Origin: Akkermansia sp.
Lineage (GTDB): Bacteria > Verrucomicrobiota > Verrucomicrobiia > Verrucomicrobiales > Akkermansiaceae
DNA: 57,246 nucleotides
Direction: 5' to 3'
NCBI RefSeq assembly: GCF_020860705.1
Contig: NZ_JAJBTT010000042.1
Span: 1-57,246 of the forward strand
This document shows, piece by piece, positions 16,768 to 25,367 of this stretch (its first letter is position 1; every line of letters begins with the position of its first letter). A program made the translations under genes and the position numbers. The notes beneath the pieces were generated by a model. The model was not told the origin of the DNA. It ran no database searches and was given only the letters and a program-made list of their open reading frames with translations.

Positions 16768-17727
16768 ATGAAAGTTGTGTTTTACCATGAATATTCTTTA
16801 ACAGCCTGCGGTCCTCTGAACGCCAGAGCCGCGGAAGTGTGCAGGAAAGGGGCCCTCATTAAAACGGATGAGGGAGGGTACGGCTGCATCCAGCCCTGGC
16901 CGGAGCTGGGCGACGCCACCTTGCAGGAGGAACTGGACGCCCTCAGGAAAGGAAACCCGCTGCCTCTGGGCATCCGCGCCCTGGAATGCGCCCTGATAGA
17001 CGGAGAGGCGCGGGCGCGGGGCGTCAGCCTTTTTGACGGCCTCCACATTCCCGCCAGCCACGCCACGCTGCCCTCCTGCGTCAGCCCCGCCACCATCCGC
17101 ATCATGGAGTCCAAGGGATTCAAGGCCGGAAAAATCAAGGCCAGTCCCAACCTGGCCGCCGCTCTGGAACGGCTGACGATGCTGGCTTCCATGGTCCCCT
17201 TATGGCGCTGGCGGCTGGATTTCAATGGCTGCCTGAATGAAAACGACGCCCTGAAATTCTGGAAATCCCTGCCCCACCACCTGAAAACCCGGATAGATTT
17301 CATTGAAGACCCGTGCCCCTTCTCCATCCAGAGCTGGGAACGGCTGGTAGACGCCGGCATGCCGCTGGCCCTGGACATGGGTTCGGACTCGGAGCATCAG
17401 CCGGCCATCTCCTCTGACCTTCCCATCATCCGCATTGTCAAGCCAGCGCGGGAAGCCACGCCCGCCAACCTTTACGGGTCCCCCGTCTTCACCACGGTCA
17501 TGGACCATCCGGTGGGGCAGCTCTGGGCCGTTTACCGGGCAGCGGACTATTACCGCAACGCCCTTCCCACGGAGATCCCGCTCTGCGGCCTCTGCACGCA
17601 CCTCCTCTTTGAACCGGACCCCTTCATTGACCAGATGGGCGGCATGAACCCGCAAGTAGCCGTACCGTCCGGCACCGGACTGGGCTTTGATTCCATGCTG
17701 GAAGCCCTGCCCTGGAAAAAACTCTGA
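16768..17727 (+). CDS. menC: o-Succinylbenzoate synthase-like enolase superfamily enzyme
   Basis: This 319-aa protein fits MenC, the dehydratase making o-succinylbenzoate in menaquinone synthesis. Visible are the KxK pair in KAGKIKASPNL, the metal ligands DFNGCLN, EDPCPF and DMGSDS, and the second catalytic Lys in IRIVKPAR. It stands apart from other men genes. Some MenC-like enzymes also act as N-acylamino acid racemases, but the length and motif spacing favour MenC. Start at 16768 (MKVVFYHEYSL). Confidence 0.88.
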   Translation: MKVVFYHEYSLTACGPLNARAAEVCRKGALIKTDEGGYGCIQPWPELGDATLQEELDALRKGNPLPLGIRALECALIDGEARARGVSLFDGLHIPASHATLPSCVSPATIRIMESKGFKAGKIKASPNLAAALERLTMLASMVPLWRWRLDFNGCLNENDALKFWKSLPHHLKTRIDFIEDPCPFSIQSWERLVDAGMPLALDMGSDSEHQPAISSDLPIIRIVKPAREATPANLYGSPVFTTVMDHPVGQLWAVYRAADYYRNALPTEIPLCGLCTHLLFEPDPFIDQMGGMNPQVAVPSGTGLGFDSMLEALPWKKL

Positions 17728-17730
17728 CAG

Positions 17731-17774
17731 CCTTTCCCTCCTTTCCCTCCTTTCCCTCCTTTCCCTCCTTTCCC
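17731..17774. repeat. 9-bp tandem repeat (cctttccct, about 4.9 copies)
   Basis: Nearly five perfect copies of cctttccct lie directly behind the menC stop. The tract is polypurine/polypyrimidine and outside both convergent genes. Copy number probably varies among strains. Confidence 0.9.
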
Positions 17775-17796
17775 GTCGCGCCCGTCCGTGCACAAA

Positions 17797-17829
17797 AAAG
17801 GCATGAAGCAGAAAGCGCTTCATGCCTTT
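17797..17829. terminator. Bidirectional terminator between menC and the GH20 gene
   Basis: A perfect 12-bp stem (17797-17808 with 17818-17829) has A-rich and T-rich arms, so it ends with a T-tract on either strand. It lies between two convergent genes. Confidence 0.85.
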
Positions 17830-17858
17830 ATCATGGAACGGGAACAACGGAAAAACCT

Positions 17859-20036
17859 TTACTTCGGTTCCGCGGCGAACTTGAGGCCGGGGTATTCCTT
17901 CACATTGCAGCCGGGCGTCTTGGGATTCACCTGCACCGGAACGAACGTGAACATCCATCTGCGGGTGGAATTGTTGTTGGGGCTCTTCACCAGCACCCGG
18001 TTCCAGCCCTTCTTGAGAGGCACCATGGAAGGTTCACGGAAATGGTAGTTTTCATCCACCATCACGCCGCCGTTGCGGGGCTTGGCCCATTTGGGCGGTT
18101 CAATTTCCTGGCCGTTCACAAAAAACTTGGGATTCGCATGGAACCACTTGCCGGGAACGCTCGCCGGACCGTTGCGCCAGTCCGACGTGGCCCAGGTATG
18201 GCCGCTGATCCAGAAAGGCACTGTCTGAGCCTTCGGGGAATAAATCCAGGTCTGCGCGTAATAAGTATGATTCTTGTGGGGGAAGGCTCCCATCTTCGCC
18301 CCGTTGAACAGGGTCGGAAAATCGCAGTAATGCTTGAAGATGATCGTGGCGCCCGTGTAGGCGTCCTTGGACCACTCATAGGTTACGCCGTCAATCTCAT
18401 AGGAATCCTTCATCTTCCCGGTCTTGTTGTCCTCTTCCGGGGCAAATTCCGTTTCCGTCTTGCCGTTGTGGGGAATGGGCCCCAGCAGCTTCCAGGGAAT
18501 GTTCGCCTGGCGCACGTAATTGAACTCCTTGTTCACGAAAAAGCGGTCCCGGATGGCGAGCACGCGGTTTTCATACTCCGCAAACCCTTTCAGGAGGGGA
18601 TCGCCCTGCACGGGAAGATTGGAAAAATACTTCATGTACTCATCCTGGTTGGGGTCTCCCTGCACCTTTTCATGGGGGTTGTTCCACAAGGGCTCGGAAA
18701 CGAACGCCATGCCGGCGTAAACGGGCGTCTGGAGAACCTGGTTGCGCGGATCCGTGATTTCCAGGTCAGGCCAGGAGCACAGCATCATGCCCAGGCCGTC
18801 CGCATTCTGGAAGGGGCACGCCCGGCGGAAATACATGGTCATGGCCGTTTCAAACGGATCAATATGGTTCAGGTAGGTTTCCAGGGAATCGACGTACTTC
18901 GCCCCGTTGGTAGGCCATGCGCCGCGGTTCTGGCGGCCGGACCACAACTGCTGGATGGAGCCGTTGTATCCTTTCGGAGTCAGGCCGGGATGCCATCTCA
19001 TGGGCGTGCGCCCGCAGGATTCCACGGCATTGACGTACTCTTTCAGAATGTCATTGTTCACCTGCTCGTCCTTGCCGTGCGCCTCGTCCGTGCCGATGTG
19101 GATGATGGGCATCTTCTCCTTGGGAACCAGGGAGCACATCTCCTTGATCAGGGCCACCAGGGCCTTGGTGGCCTTCTCATCGCTCATCTTCACGTTGAGC
19201 GCCTTCCGGAACGCCTGGCTGTGCCCCGGCATGTCCATCTCCGGAATCAGCAGGATATTCCGCAGGCGGCAGTATTCCACCAGCTGCTTGAACTCCTTCT
19301 GCGTATAAAACTTGCCCGGCATGCGCGTGAAGTTCTTGGGATCGTTCAGCTCCGGATAAATCTTGGATTCCAGCCGCCAGCCGGGATGCTCCGTGAAATG
19401 GAAGTGGTACACGTTCAGCTTCAGCTGCGCCATGGAATCCAGCTCCTGCGCGATGAGGGGCAGCGGCATGTAATTGCGGCCCACGTCGTTCATGAACCCG
19501 CGGATTTCAAAATCCGGCCAGTCCACAATGTCGCACGCGGCGACGGTCGTGGTTCCGCCGCGCCGTAACAGAAGCTGCTCCAGCGTCTTCATGCCGTAAT
19601 AAAACCCCTTGGTGTCCTTTGCCGTAATGAGCGCGCCGCCGGGCGTCACGCGGAGGGAATAGGCCTCCTCCTTCAGCTTGGGATTTTCCGTGCCGGCCTT
19701 GACGTCCCCTTTCACGAACTTGATGGCAAACGCCCCGTCCGGAGCCACCTTCACGCGGTGGTCTGCCAGAAAGGATTTCAATTCGGAAACGATGAACTTC
19801 ATCTGCTCCGGATAGGAAGTCTTGGACGGAGAAGGAGCCAGGATGCGCACGGACTGCACGGGAATGGCCTTGCCGTCCCAGCGCAGCTGCTGGGGCTTGG
19901 GAACCAGCGGCGGCTGGTCCGCCGGGAACAATTTATAATTGGCCCCGTTGGCCGGGAAGGAAGGAGCCGTATCCTGCCCCCACGAACCAGCGCACGCCAT
20001 GCACAGCCATGCAAACGAGAGTAAAAGGAACTTCAT
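17859..20036 (-). CDS. Secreted GH20 beta-N-acetylhexosaminidase
   Basis: This 725-aa enzyme has a signal peptide (MKFLLLSFAWLCMACAGSWG), a GH20b-like N-terminal domain (to about residue 165) and a GH20 barrel. The hallmark IIHIGTDEA gives the catalytic pair Asp317-Glu318, for substrate-assisted hydrolysis of terminal beta-linked GlcNAc or GalNAc. Earlier blocks YHFHFTEHPGWRLESKIYP and LIPEMDMPGHSQAF also fit. The C-terminal 200 residues look like beta-sandwich carbohydrate-binding modules. It is expected to trim mucin O-glycans in the periplasm or at the surface, feeding GlcNAc to the NagB route. The ATG at 20036 is chosen because it opens the signal peptide. Confidence 0.93.
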   Translation of the reverse strand: MKFLLLSFAWLCMACAGSWGQDTAPSFPANGANYKLFPADQPPLVPKPQQLRWDGKAIPVQSVRILAPSPSKTSYPEQMKFIVSELKSFLADHRVKVAPDGAFAIKFVKGDVKAGTENPKLKEEAYSLRVTPGGALITAKDTKGFYYGMKTLEQLLLRRGGTTTVAACDIVDWPDFEIRGFMNDVGRNYMPLPLIAQELDSMAQLKLNVYHFHFTEHPGWRLESKIYPELNDPKNFTRMPGKFYTQKEFKQLVEYCRLRNILLIPEMDMPGHSQAFRKALNVKMSDEKATKALVALIKEMCSLVPKEKMPIIHIGTDEAHGKDEQVNNDILKEYVNAVESCGRTPMRWHPGLTPKGYNGSIQQLWSGRQNRGAWPTNGAKYVDSLETYLNHIDPFETAMTMYFRRACPFQNADGLGMMLCSWPDLEITDPRNQVLQTPVYAGMAFVSEPLWNNPHEKVQGDPNQDEYMKYFSNLPVQGDPLLKGFAEYENRVLAIRDRFFVNKEFNYVRQANIPWKLLGPIPHNGKTETEFAPEEDNKTGKMKDSYEIDGVTYEWSKDAYTGATIIFKHYCDFPTLFNGAKMGAFPHKNHTYYAQTWIYSPKAQTVPFWISGHTWATSDWRNGPASVPGKWFHANPKFFVNGQEIEPPKWAKPRNGGVMVDENYHFREPSMVPLKKGWNRVLVKSPNNNSTRRWMFTFVPVQVNPKTPGCNVKEYPGLKFAAEPK

Positions 20037-20146
20037 GCGGCCAATAATACGCCTGCAACACCCCCCGCCTGTCAAACCTATCGTGTTCAGCTATCCGTAA
20101 AACGGGCTTTTTAGAGCGATTTTTGCAAAAAGACCAGAACCCCCTC

Positions 20147-20590
20147 CTACATGACGGAGGGAGACGGGGGAGCCTGCACAGCGGGGCGGTCTTCAATTTC
20201 CCCGGTAATTCCGTTCACGGCTACCCCGTGGCGCACGGCATACAGCCCAGCTTCATCCTCCTTCTTCCCGGCAACGAAAGACCAGTAGTAATTGTTCCGG
20301 TCGCGGTAGCAGGCCCATTCCCCGCTAATGCCGGGCCTTGCCTCCATCAGCAGGGAATAGGAATCAGCGGGAGAGACCCTGAAGCCGCGGGGCGTCTCCA
20401 GCCCGGAGGAAGGAAAGGAGCAAAGGTCTCCCCTCCAGACCAGTTCCAGGGAAGAGGTGGACAGCAGGCCGTCCGCAAGGCTGCTGCCTGCCAGCATCTG
20501 CCCGGTGCCGAGCATGGGCAGGCATGAGGCGCACAGAAGGGCGGCTCCGCAAACGGCGGCGCGCAGGAAAGGGAAAACGGATAAAGACAT
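20147..20590 (-). CDS. Small exported protein, possible lipoprotein
   Basis: This 147-aa protein begins with a hydrophobic signal (FLRAAVCGAALLCASC). A Cys follows that could be lipidated, although the -3 position is Cys, not the usual Leu. The rest is short, with a cluster of Tyr/Trp (WACYRDRNNYYWSFVAGKKEDEAG) and a proline-rich end. No known domain. It is single, divergent from the MATE gene. Confidence 0.65.
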   Translation of the reverse strand: MSLSVFPFLRAAVCGAALLCASCLPMLGTGQMLAGSSLADGLLSTSSLELVWRGDLCSFPSSGLETPRGFRVSPADSYSLLMEARPGISGEWACYRDRNNYYWSFVAGKKEDEAGLYAVRHGVAVNGITGEIEDRPAVQAPPSPSVM

Positions 20591-20769
20591 GGCGTATTCC
20601 TGAAAAATGGCGGAAAGGAATCAACCTCCAAAAGCTTCCCCAGTCAATCAAAAACAGGCCTTTCGGCTGATCCGGCAGAAAAATGGCTCCTCTCCGGACG
20701 GGTGGACAGCTTGACAACCCCTTCCGGCATTCCTATAGTTTGCCTCCCGTCTGAAAAGGAGGTCCCTTC

Positions 20770-22143
20770 ATGGCAGCCCAGTCACGCAATATCGCAGAGT
20801 TGGAAAATGCCCCCATATGGCGTCTGCTGGTCCAGTACTCCCTGCCCTCCATCGCCGGCATGGTGGTGTATTCCCTGTACAACATCATTGACAGCGTCTT
20901 CATCGGCCATGGCGTGGGGCCCCTGGCCCTCTCCGGCCTGGCCGTTACCTTCCCCATCATGAACCTGACCTTCGCGCTGGGCACGCTGGTGGGCATCGGC
21001 GGGGCGGCCATCAGCTCCATCCGGCTGGGAAAGAAAGACCAGGAGGGAACGGAGCGCACGCTGGGGCACGTCCTCATCATGAGCCTGATCGCCGCCGTGG
21101 TGCTGGCGATTCCCACGCTTCTTTTCCTGAAGGAAATCCTGACCGCCTTCGGGGCCAGCGGGCAAACGCTCTCCTATGCGTATGACTTCATGCTCGTTAC
21201 CCTGCTGGGGCTGCCCGTCACGTACGTCTTCTTCAACCTCAACCACGTCATGAGGGCCACCGGCTACCCGAAAAAGGCCATGGGCTCCACCCTGCTCTCC
21301 GTGGGAATCAACATCACCGTGGCGCCCATCTTCATTTTCTGGTTCAAGTGGGGCATCACCGGGGCCGCCCTGGCCACCCTCCTTGCCCAGATCACCGGGA
21401 TGGTGCGCGTGCTGCTCCATTTTTCAGATCCGGCCAGCACGGTCCGCTTCCGCCATGGAATCTGGCAGTTGAAAAAAGCCATTGTTACAAGCATCCTGTC
21501 CATCGGCCTGGCCCCGTGCCTGGTGAACGTATGCGGCAGCGCAGTCACCGTCGCCATCAACAGGCAGCTTGCAGACCACGGGGGAGACCTGGCCATCGGA
21601 GCCTACGGCATCATCAACCGCATCCTCATCCTGTTCGCCATGCTCGTCATAGGCCTCACCCAGGGCATGCAGCCCATCATCGGCTACAACCACGGGGCCA
21701 TGAAGCCGGACCGCGTCCTGCTCACCCTCAAATACGGCGTCCTGGCGGCAACCTCCTTCACCACGTTGGGCTTCCTGGCCTGCATCCTCTTTCCCCGCGG
21801 CATTGCCGGAATCTTCACGGATGACGCCGCTCTCATCGGCCTGGCGGCCAACGGCCTGACTATCTGCATGCTGGCCTTTCCGCTCATCGGAAGCCAGATC
21901 ATCATCGGAAACTTCTTCCAGGCCATCGGCAAGCCCCGGCTGGCCATCTTCCTTTCCCTGACACGCCAGATGCTCTTCCTGCTGCCGTTCCTGCTGGTGC
22001 TGCCCAGGTTCTGGGGGCAGGACGGCGTCTGGGCCTCCCTCCCGCTGGCGGACGTGCTTTCCTTCATCGTCACCCTGCTGTTCATTCGCCGGTTCCTCAA
22101 ATACTACCGCCTGAAAAACAGGCATTATCTGGCGGAAGCGTAA
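20770..22143 (+). CDS. MATE family multidrug exporter
   Basis: This 457-aa protein has 12 predicted membrane helices and two MatE halves. It starts with IWRLLVQYSLPSIAGMVVYSLYNIIDSVFIG, typical of the NorM/DinF/MepA branch, and repeats the pattern at about residue 240 (SILSIGLAPCLVNVCGSAVTVAINRQL). It lies in the inner membrane and would use an Na+ or H+ gradient to expel cationic compounds. The start has a good ribosome binding site (GGAGG 8 nt upstream). It is a single gene. Confidence 0.92.
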   Translation: MAAQSRNIAELENAPIWRLLVQYSLPSIAGMVVYSLYNIIDSVFIGHGVGPLALSGLAVTFPIMNLTFALGTLVGIGGAAISSIRLGKKDQEGTERTLGHVLIMSLIAAVVLAIPTLLFLKEILTAFGASGQTLSYAYDFMLVTLLGLPVTYVFFNLNHVMRATGYPKKAMGSTLLSVGINITVAPIFIFWFKWGITGAALATLLAQITGMVRVLLHFSDPASTVRFRHGIWQLKKAIVTSILSIGLAPCLVNVCGSAVTVAINRQLADHGGDLAIGAYGIINRILILFAMLVIGLTQGMQPIIGYNHGAMKPDRVLLTLKYGVLAATSFTTLGFLACILFPRGIAGIFTDDAALIGLAANGLTICMLAFPLIGSQIIIGNFFQAIGKPRLAIFLSLTRQMLFLLPFLLVLPRFWGQDGVWASLPLADVLSFIVTLLFIRRFLKYYRLKNRHYLAEA

Positions 22144-22416
22144 GCAGCCGTCCCCTGGCCTTCCCGGAACGCGGAACGGCTGGACGGAAAAGCCTCTTTT
22201 TTCCCGCTTTTCATCCCCTTCCCCGCCATTTTTGCGGGACATAACACCGGCAGTATGCCGAACGCGCCGCGTTTTTTGGAATCTATCTTGTTAAGGTCTC
22301 CGTGTGAAATCATCCTCCGGAGCCGTGCCGCCCGGCGCCAGGGAACCGCTTTTCCCATCAGCCGGCAAGCCTCAAGACAGACCAATACGAAATCAACTTA
22401 CAAGGAATCTGACAAA

Positions 22417-23907
22417 ATGAAAAACGGAATCATGATGCAATACTTTGAGTGGAACCTGCCCAATGACGGGCAGTTCTGGAACAAGCTGAAGGCAGACGCT
22501 CCCCATCTGGAGGAAATCGGCGTCACGGCCGTCTGGATTCCGCCGGCCTACAAGGCCAAGGAGCAAAATGACGTGGGCTATGGCACATACGACCTGTTCG
22601 ACCTGGGGGAATTCGACCAGAAGAACACGGTCCGGACAAAGTACGGCACCAAGCAGGAACTCCAGGACGCCATCAAGGCCCTTCATGAACACCATGTGGG
22701 CGTTTACCTGGACGCCGTGATGAACCACAAGGCCGGAGCCGATTATACGGAAAAATTCATGGTGAAGGAAGTGGACCAGGGGGACCGGGAGAAGGAAATC
22801 ACGGACCCTTATGAAATCGAAGGCTGGACCGGCTTCAACTTTCCCGGCCGCGGAGACAAGTATTCCGACTTCAAATGGCACTGGTACCATTTCACCGGCA
22901 CGGATTACGACGCAGCTACGAAAAAAACCGCCATCTTCAAGATCATGGGGGACGGCAAGGACTGGAGCGAGGGCGTGGATGAGGAAAACGGCAATTATGA
23001 CTACCTCATGTTCGCCAACCTGGACTTCGACCATCCGGAAGTGGTGAAGGAGATGGAAAAATGGGGCGTCTGGGTGTCCCGTGAACTGGATCTGGACGGC
23101 ATGCGGCTGGACGCCATCAAGCACATCAATGATGAGTTCATTAAAAAATTCCTGGCTGCCGTGCGCAAGGACAGGGGGGAAGACTTCTATGCCGTGGGGG
23201 AATACTGGAAACAGGACAAGGACTCCCTGGACGCCTACCTGAAGGAGGAACGCTACAAGGTGGACCTGTTTGACGTGCCCCTGCACTACAACATGTACCA
23301 GGCTTCCAAGCAGGGCCGTGATTACGACCTGTCCAAGATTCTGGACGATACGCTGGTCCAGAACCATCCCACTCTGGCCGTCACCTTTGTGGACAACCAT
23401 GACTCCCAGTGGGGCAGTTCCCTGGAATCAGCCGTGGAAGACTGGTTCAAGCCTTCCGCTTATGCACTCATCCTGCTCATGAAAGAAGGCTACCCCTGCA
23501 TCTTTTACGGGGACTATTACGGAGTGAGCGGCAATCCTCCCATGCACCGCGGCATCATCGACAACCTGCTGGAAATCCGCAAAAACCATGCCTTCGGCGA
23601 GCAGAATTACTACTTTGACCACCCGAACACCATCGGCTTCACCCGCGTGGGGGATGAAGACCACCCGCATTCCGGCGTGGCCGTGCTCATCTCCAACGGG
23701 GAGGACGGAGACAAGGTCATGAACGTGGGCAAGACGCACGCGGGAGAAACCTGGAAGGAAGCCACCGGCAACGTGGAGGAAACCGTCACCATTGACGAAG
23801 AAGGCAACGGACAATTCATCGTCCACGGCGGCAACGTAGCCGTCTGGATTCCGGAAAACGCTCCTCAGGATCCCAAGCAAGACGCCAGGGTGGAAGATGA
23901 ACAATAA
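22417..23907 (+). CDS. Cytoplasmic alpha-amylase (GH13)
   Basis: This 496-aa enzyme lacks a signal peptide. GH13 regions are clear: DAVMNHK (I), GMRLDAIKH with nucleophile Asp232 (II), GEYW with acid/base Glu262 (III), and FVDNHDSQ with Asp329 (IV). The start NGIMMQYFEWNLPNDGQFW and the length match the GH13_5 intracellular/liquefying type (AmyS, B. licheniformis-like). It would hydrolyse intracellular maltodextrins or glycogen. The ATG at 22417 opens the conserved domain; a longer frame from 22255 is a leader, not protein. Confidence 0.93.
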   Translation: MKNGIMMQYFEWNLPNDGQFWNKLKADAPHLEEIGVTAVWIPPAYKAKEQNDVGYGTYDLFDLGEFDQKNTVRTKYGTKQELQDAIKALHEHHVGVYLDAVMNHKAGADYTEKFMVKEVDQGDREKEITDPYEIEGWTGFNFPGRGDKYSDFKWHWYHFTGTDYDAATKKTAIFKIMGDGKDWSEGVDEENGNYDYLMFANLDFDHPEVVKEMEKWGVWVSRELDLDGMRLDAIKHINDEFIKKFLAAVRKDRGEDFYAVGEYWKQDKDSLDAYLKEERYKVDLFDVPLHYNMYQASKQGRDYDLSKILDDTLVQNHPTLAVTFVDNHDSQWGSSLESAVEDWFKPSAYALILLMKEGYPCIFYGDYYGVSGNPPMHRGIIDNLLEIRKNHAFGEQNYYFDHPNTIGFTRVGDEDHPHSGVAVLISNGEDGDKVMNVGKTHAGETWKEATGNVEETVTIDEEGNGQFIVHGGNVAVWIPENAPQDPKQDARVEDEQ

Positions 23908-23957
23908 ACGCTGAACCGCTGCCCCGGCGGCAGACAAGCCTGCCCGGGAGCTGATGA

Positions 23958-24007
23958 ACGGCCTGGCCCCATCTCCGGATCATCTTCCGGAATGCGGGTC
24001 AGGCCGT
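23958..24007. terminator. Possible bidirectional hairpin between convergent genes
   Basis: A 12-bp stem (23958-23969 with 23996-24007, one G-U pair) encloses a second small hairpin (TCCGGA...TCCGGA). It overlaps the stop of the YhcH-family gene. No T-run is present, so termination is uncertain. Confidence 0.35.
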
Positions 24008-24448
24008 CCTGACTTTAATCACCAGTTTCCGGATCGTCCCTTCCCCGATGCAGCCGGCATGGGCGTCCTCCGGAAAAAAGACGGCGAACTGCCCAGGCTT
24101 CACGACAAAGGAGGCATCCGCCGCATCGTCATAATGCTGAGCGTCCTTTTCCACATGAAACGGTTCGGAGGGAGTTTCCAGATCCGCCCGGTTCTTCCAG
24201 GTGAACCCTTCCTCCCGCGAGAGGGGGACATGAATGTCAATGAACCTGTCGTGCACTTCCATGCGCGCCTTCTCCGGCTTCTTCATCAACGGCTCATTCA
24301 CCATGACGATCAGGGCGTCCTCCTCCAACACATGAGGCCCCGGTTCCAGGGAATCCAGATCGGCTTCCCTGACAAAATCAAAGGCCCGCTTGAAAAGGGG
24401 ATTCAGCGTCTCATAACGGAAGGAATCGGAAAGGGAGGCAATAATCAT
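23999..24448 (-). CDS. YhcH/YjgK/YiaL family (DUF386) beta-barrel protein
   Basis: This 149-aa protein follows the family pattern: ARMEVHDRFIDIHVPLSREEGF in the middle (metal-binding His with Glu) and FAVFFPEDAHAGCIGEGTIRKLVIKV at the end. Members are small cupin-like proteins often linked to sialic acid or other sugar catabolism. No such genes are adjacent. In a mucin degrader a role in amino-sugar or sialic acid handling is plausible but inferred. Confidence 0.88.
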   Translation of the reverse strand: MIIASLSDSFRYETLNPLFKRAFDFVREADLDSLEPGPHVLEEDALIVMVNEPLMKKPEKARMEVHDRFIDIHVPLSREEGFTWKNRADLETPSEPFHVEKDAQHYDDAADASFVVKPGQFAVFFPEDAHAGCIGEGTIRKLVIKVRTA

Positions 24449-24776
24449 GGCGCATGCTCCATGCTGGAGCGGCCCCTATTGTAATAAGCAGGAATAGTCC
24501 GTCAAATCCTTTGAACCCTCGCCACGGGATTTCCCGGAATTCCCGTTCCAGATACTTCGCTACCGGGCCTCTCTGTCCGGCGAATGAAAAGCCGGTGAAA
24601 GCTGAGCTTCAGGAAACGGACGGCGAAAATACCGCCTCCATTCACCTCCCTTCATGGAGACGTTTTGTCCCCTTTTTCCCCTATCTACAGACATTAACAA
24701 AGGAGAAGAAAATCTTCTTAACGTTTCCATAATACTTTCTTTTTCAATCATCCAAAATATAGAAAAGACCCACGCT

Positions 24777-24791
24777 CGGATTAGCAATCCG
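24777..24791. repeat. Left copy of a 15-bp palindrome, inverted end of an intergenic element
   Basis: The 15-mer CGGATT-AGC-AATCCG is itself a palindrome and recurs inverted at 25318-25332. Flanking bases (CACGCT outside, GAGT inside) also match with 2-nt indels, extending the inverted pair to about 25 bp. Confidence 0.75.
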
Positions 24792-24869
24792 GAGTCAAGC
24801 CAGAACATTTGGAAGAAAAACGTTTCCTGAAAATTTCCCTTGCCCATCCTCCGTGAATCGTCAACTTTT

Positions 24870-25026
24870 GCTCAGGAAGCAGATGTGCGCCTCTGGAGCC
24901 TGGGAGCGGAAGGCTCCCGCTTTTCGTGGTTAAAAGCTTTTTTGGAGCGCAGCGGAAGCTCTCGGTTACTAGCCTTCACTCCGCTCCGCCAGAGTATCCA
25001 TTAGGGCCGGGAGGCCCTAATTCCCA
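24870..25026. repeat. Structured ~155-bp repeat, copy 1
   Basis: This copy aligns with 25062-25214 at roughly 80% identity by eye. It holds three hairpins: GGGAGC-ggaag-GCTCCC, a central arm around ggagcgcagcggaagc, and TAGGGCC-ggga-GGCCCTA. There is no open frame. The hairpins suggest a REP/BIME-like or RNA-level function. Confidence 0.8.
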
Positions 25027-25061
25027 GGAGAGAAACTTGCAAAAAAACGGCGGAAATGTTT

Positions 25062-25214
25062 GCTCACAGCAGATTTGCGCCTCCGGCGACTGGGAACGGA
25101 AGGCTCCTGCCTTTCGTAGTTGAAAGCTTTTCTGGAGCGCAGCGGAAGCTCTCCTTCAATAACAGCCATCCTGCTCGCCAAAATATCTATTAGGGCCGGG
25201 AGGCCCTAACTCCC
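25062..25214. repeat. Structured ~155-bp repeat, copy 2
   Basis: The second copy lies 35 bp after the first in the same orientation. The central gagcgcagcggaagct and the terminal hairpin TAGGGCC-ggga-GGCCCTA are perfectly kept, while the linking sequence has drifted. Conservation of stems over linkers hints at selection on structure. Confidence 0.8.
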
Positions 25215-25317
25215 ACTAATCCCCAGGCGACAGGTGGCCGTAAAAAACGTGCAAGTATTTGTTAAACAGGTATTTTCTCTTTTAAAAGTTTCCGATTGAA
25301 ACGTCTCCGGAACTCCG

Positions 25318-25332
25318 CGGATTGCTAATCCG
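25318..25332. repeat. Right copy of the 15-bp palindrome, 36 nt before the PEP-CTERM gene
   Basis: CGGATT-GCT-AATCCG is the exact reverse complement of 24777-24791. It could be the right end of a MITE-like element (24777-25332) or an operator in the PEP-CTERM promoter region. Confidence 0.75.
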
Positions 25333-25367
25333 GTAGCGTGCGAATAGTTCAATCATTTCACACGAAT

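Noticed and set aside
24454..24732. A 92-codon frame upstream of the repeat element
   Set aside because: No start context and no protein-like features; the area is intergenic.
24860..25215. CRISPR array
   Set aside because: Only two copies of about 155 bp with a 35-bp gap; no short regularly spaced repeats and no cas genes.
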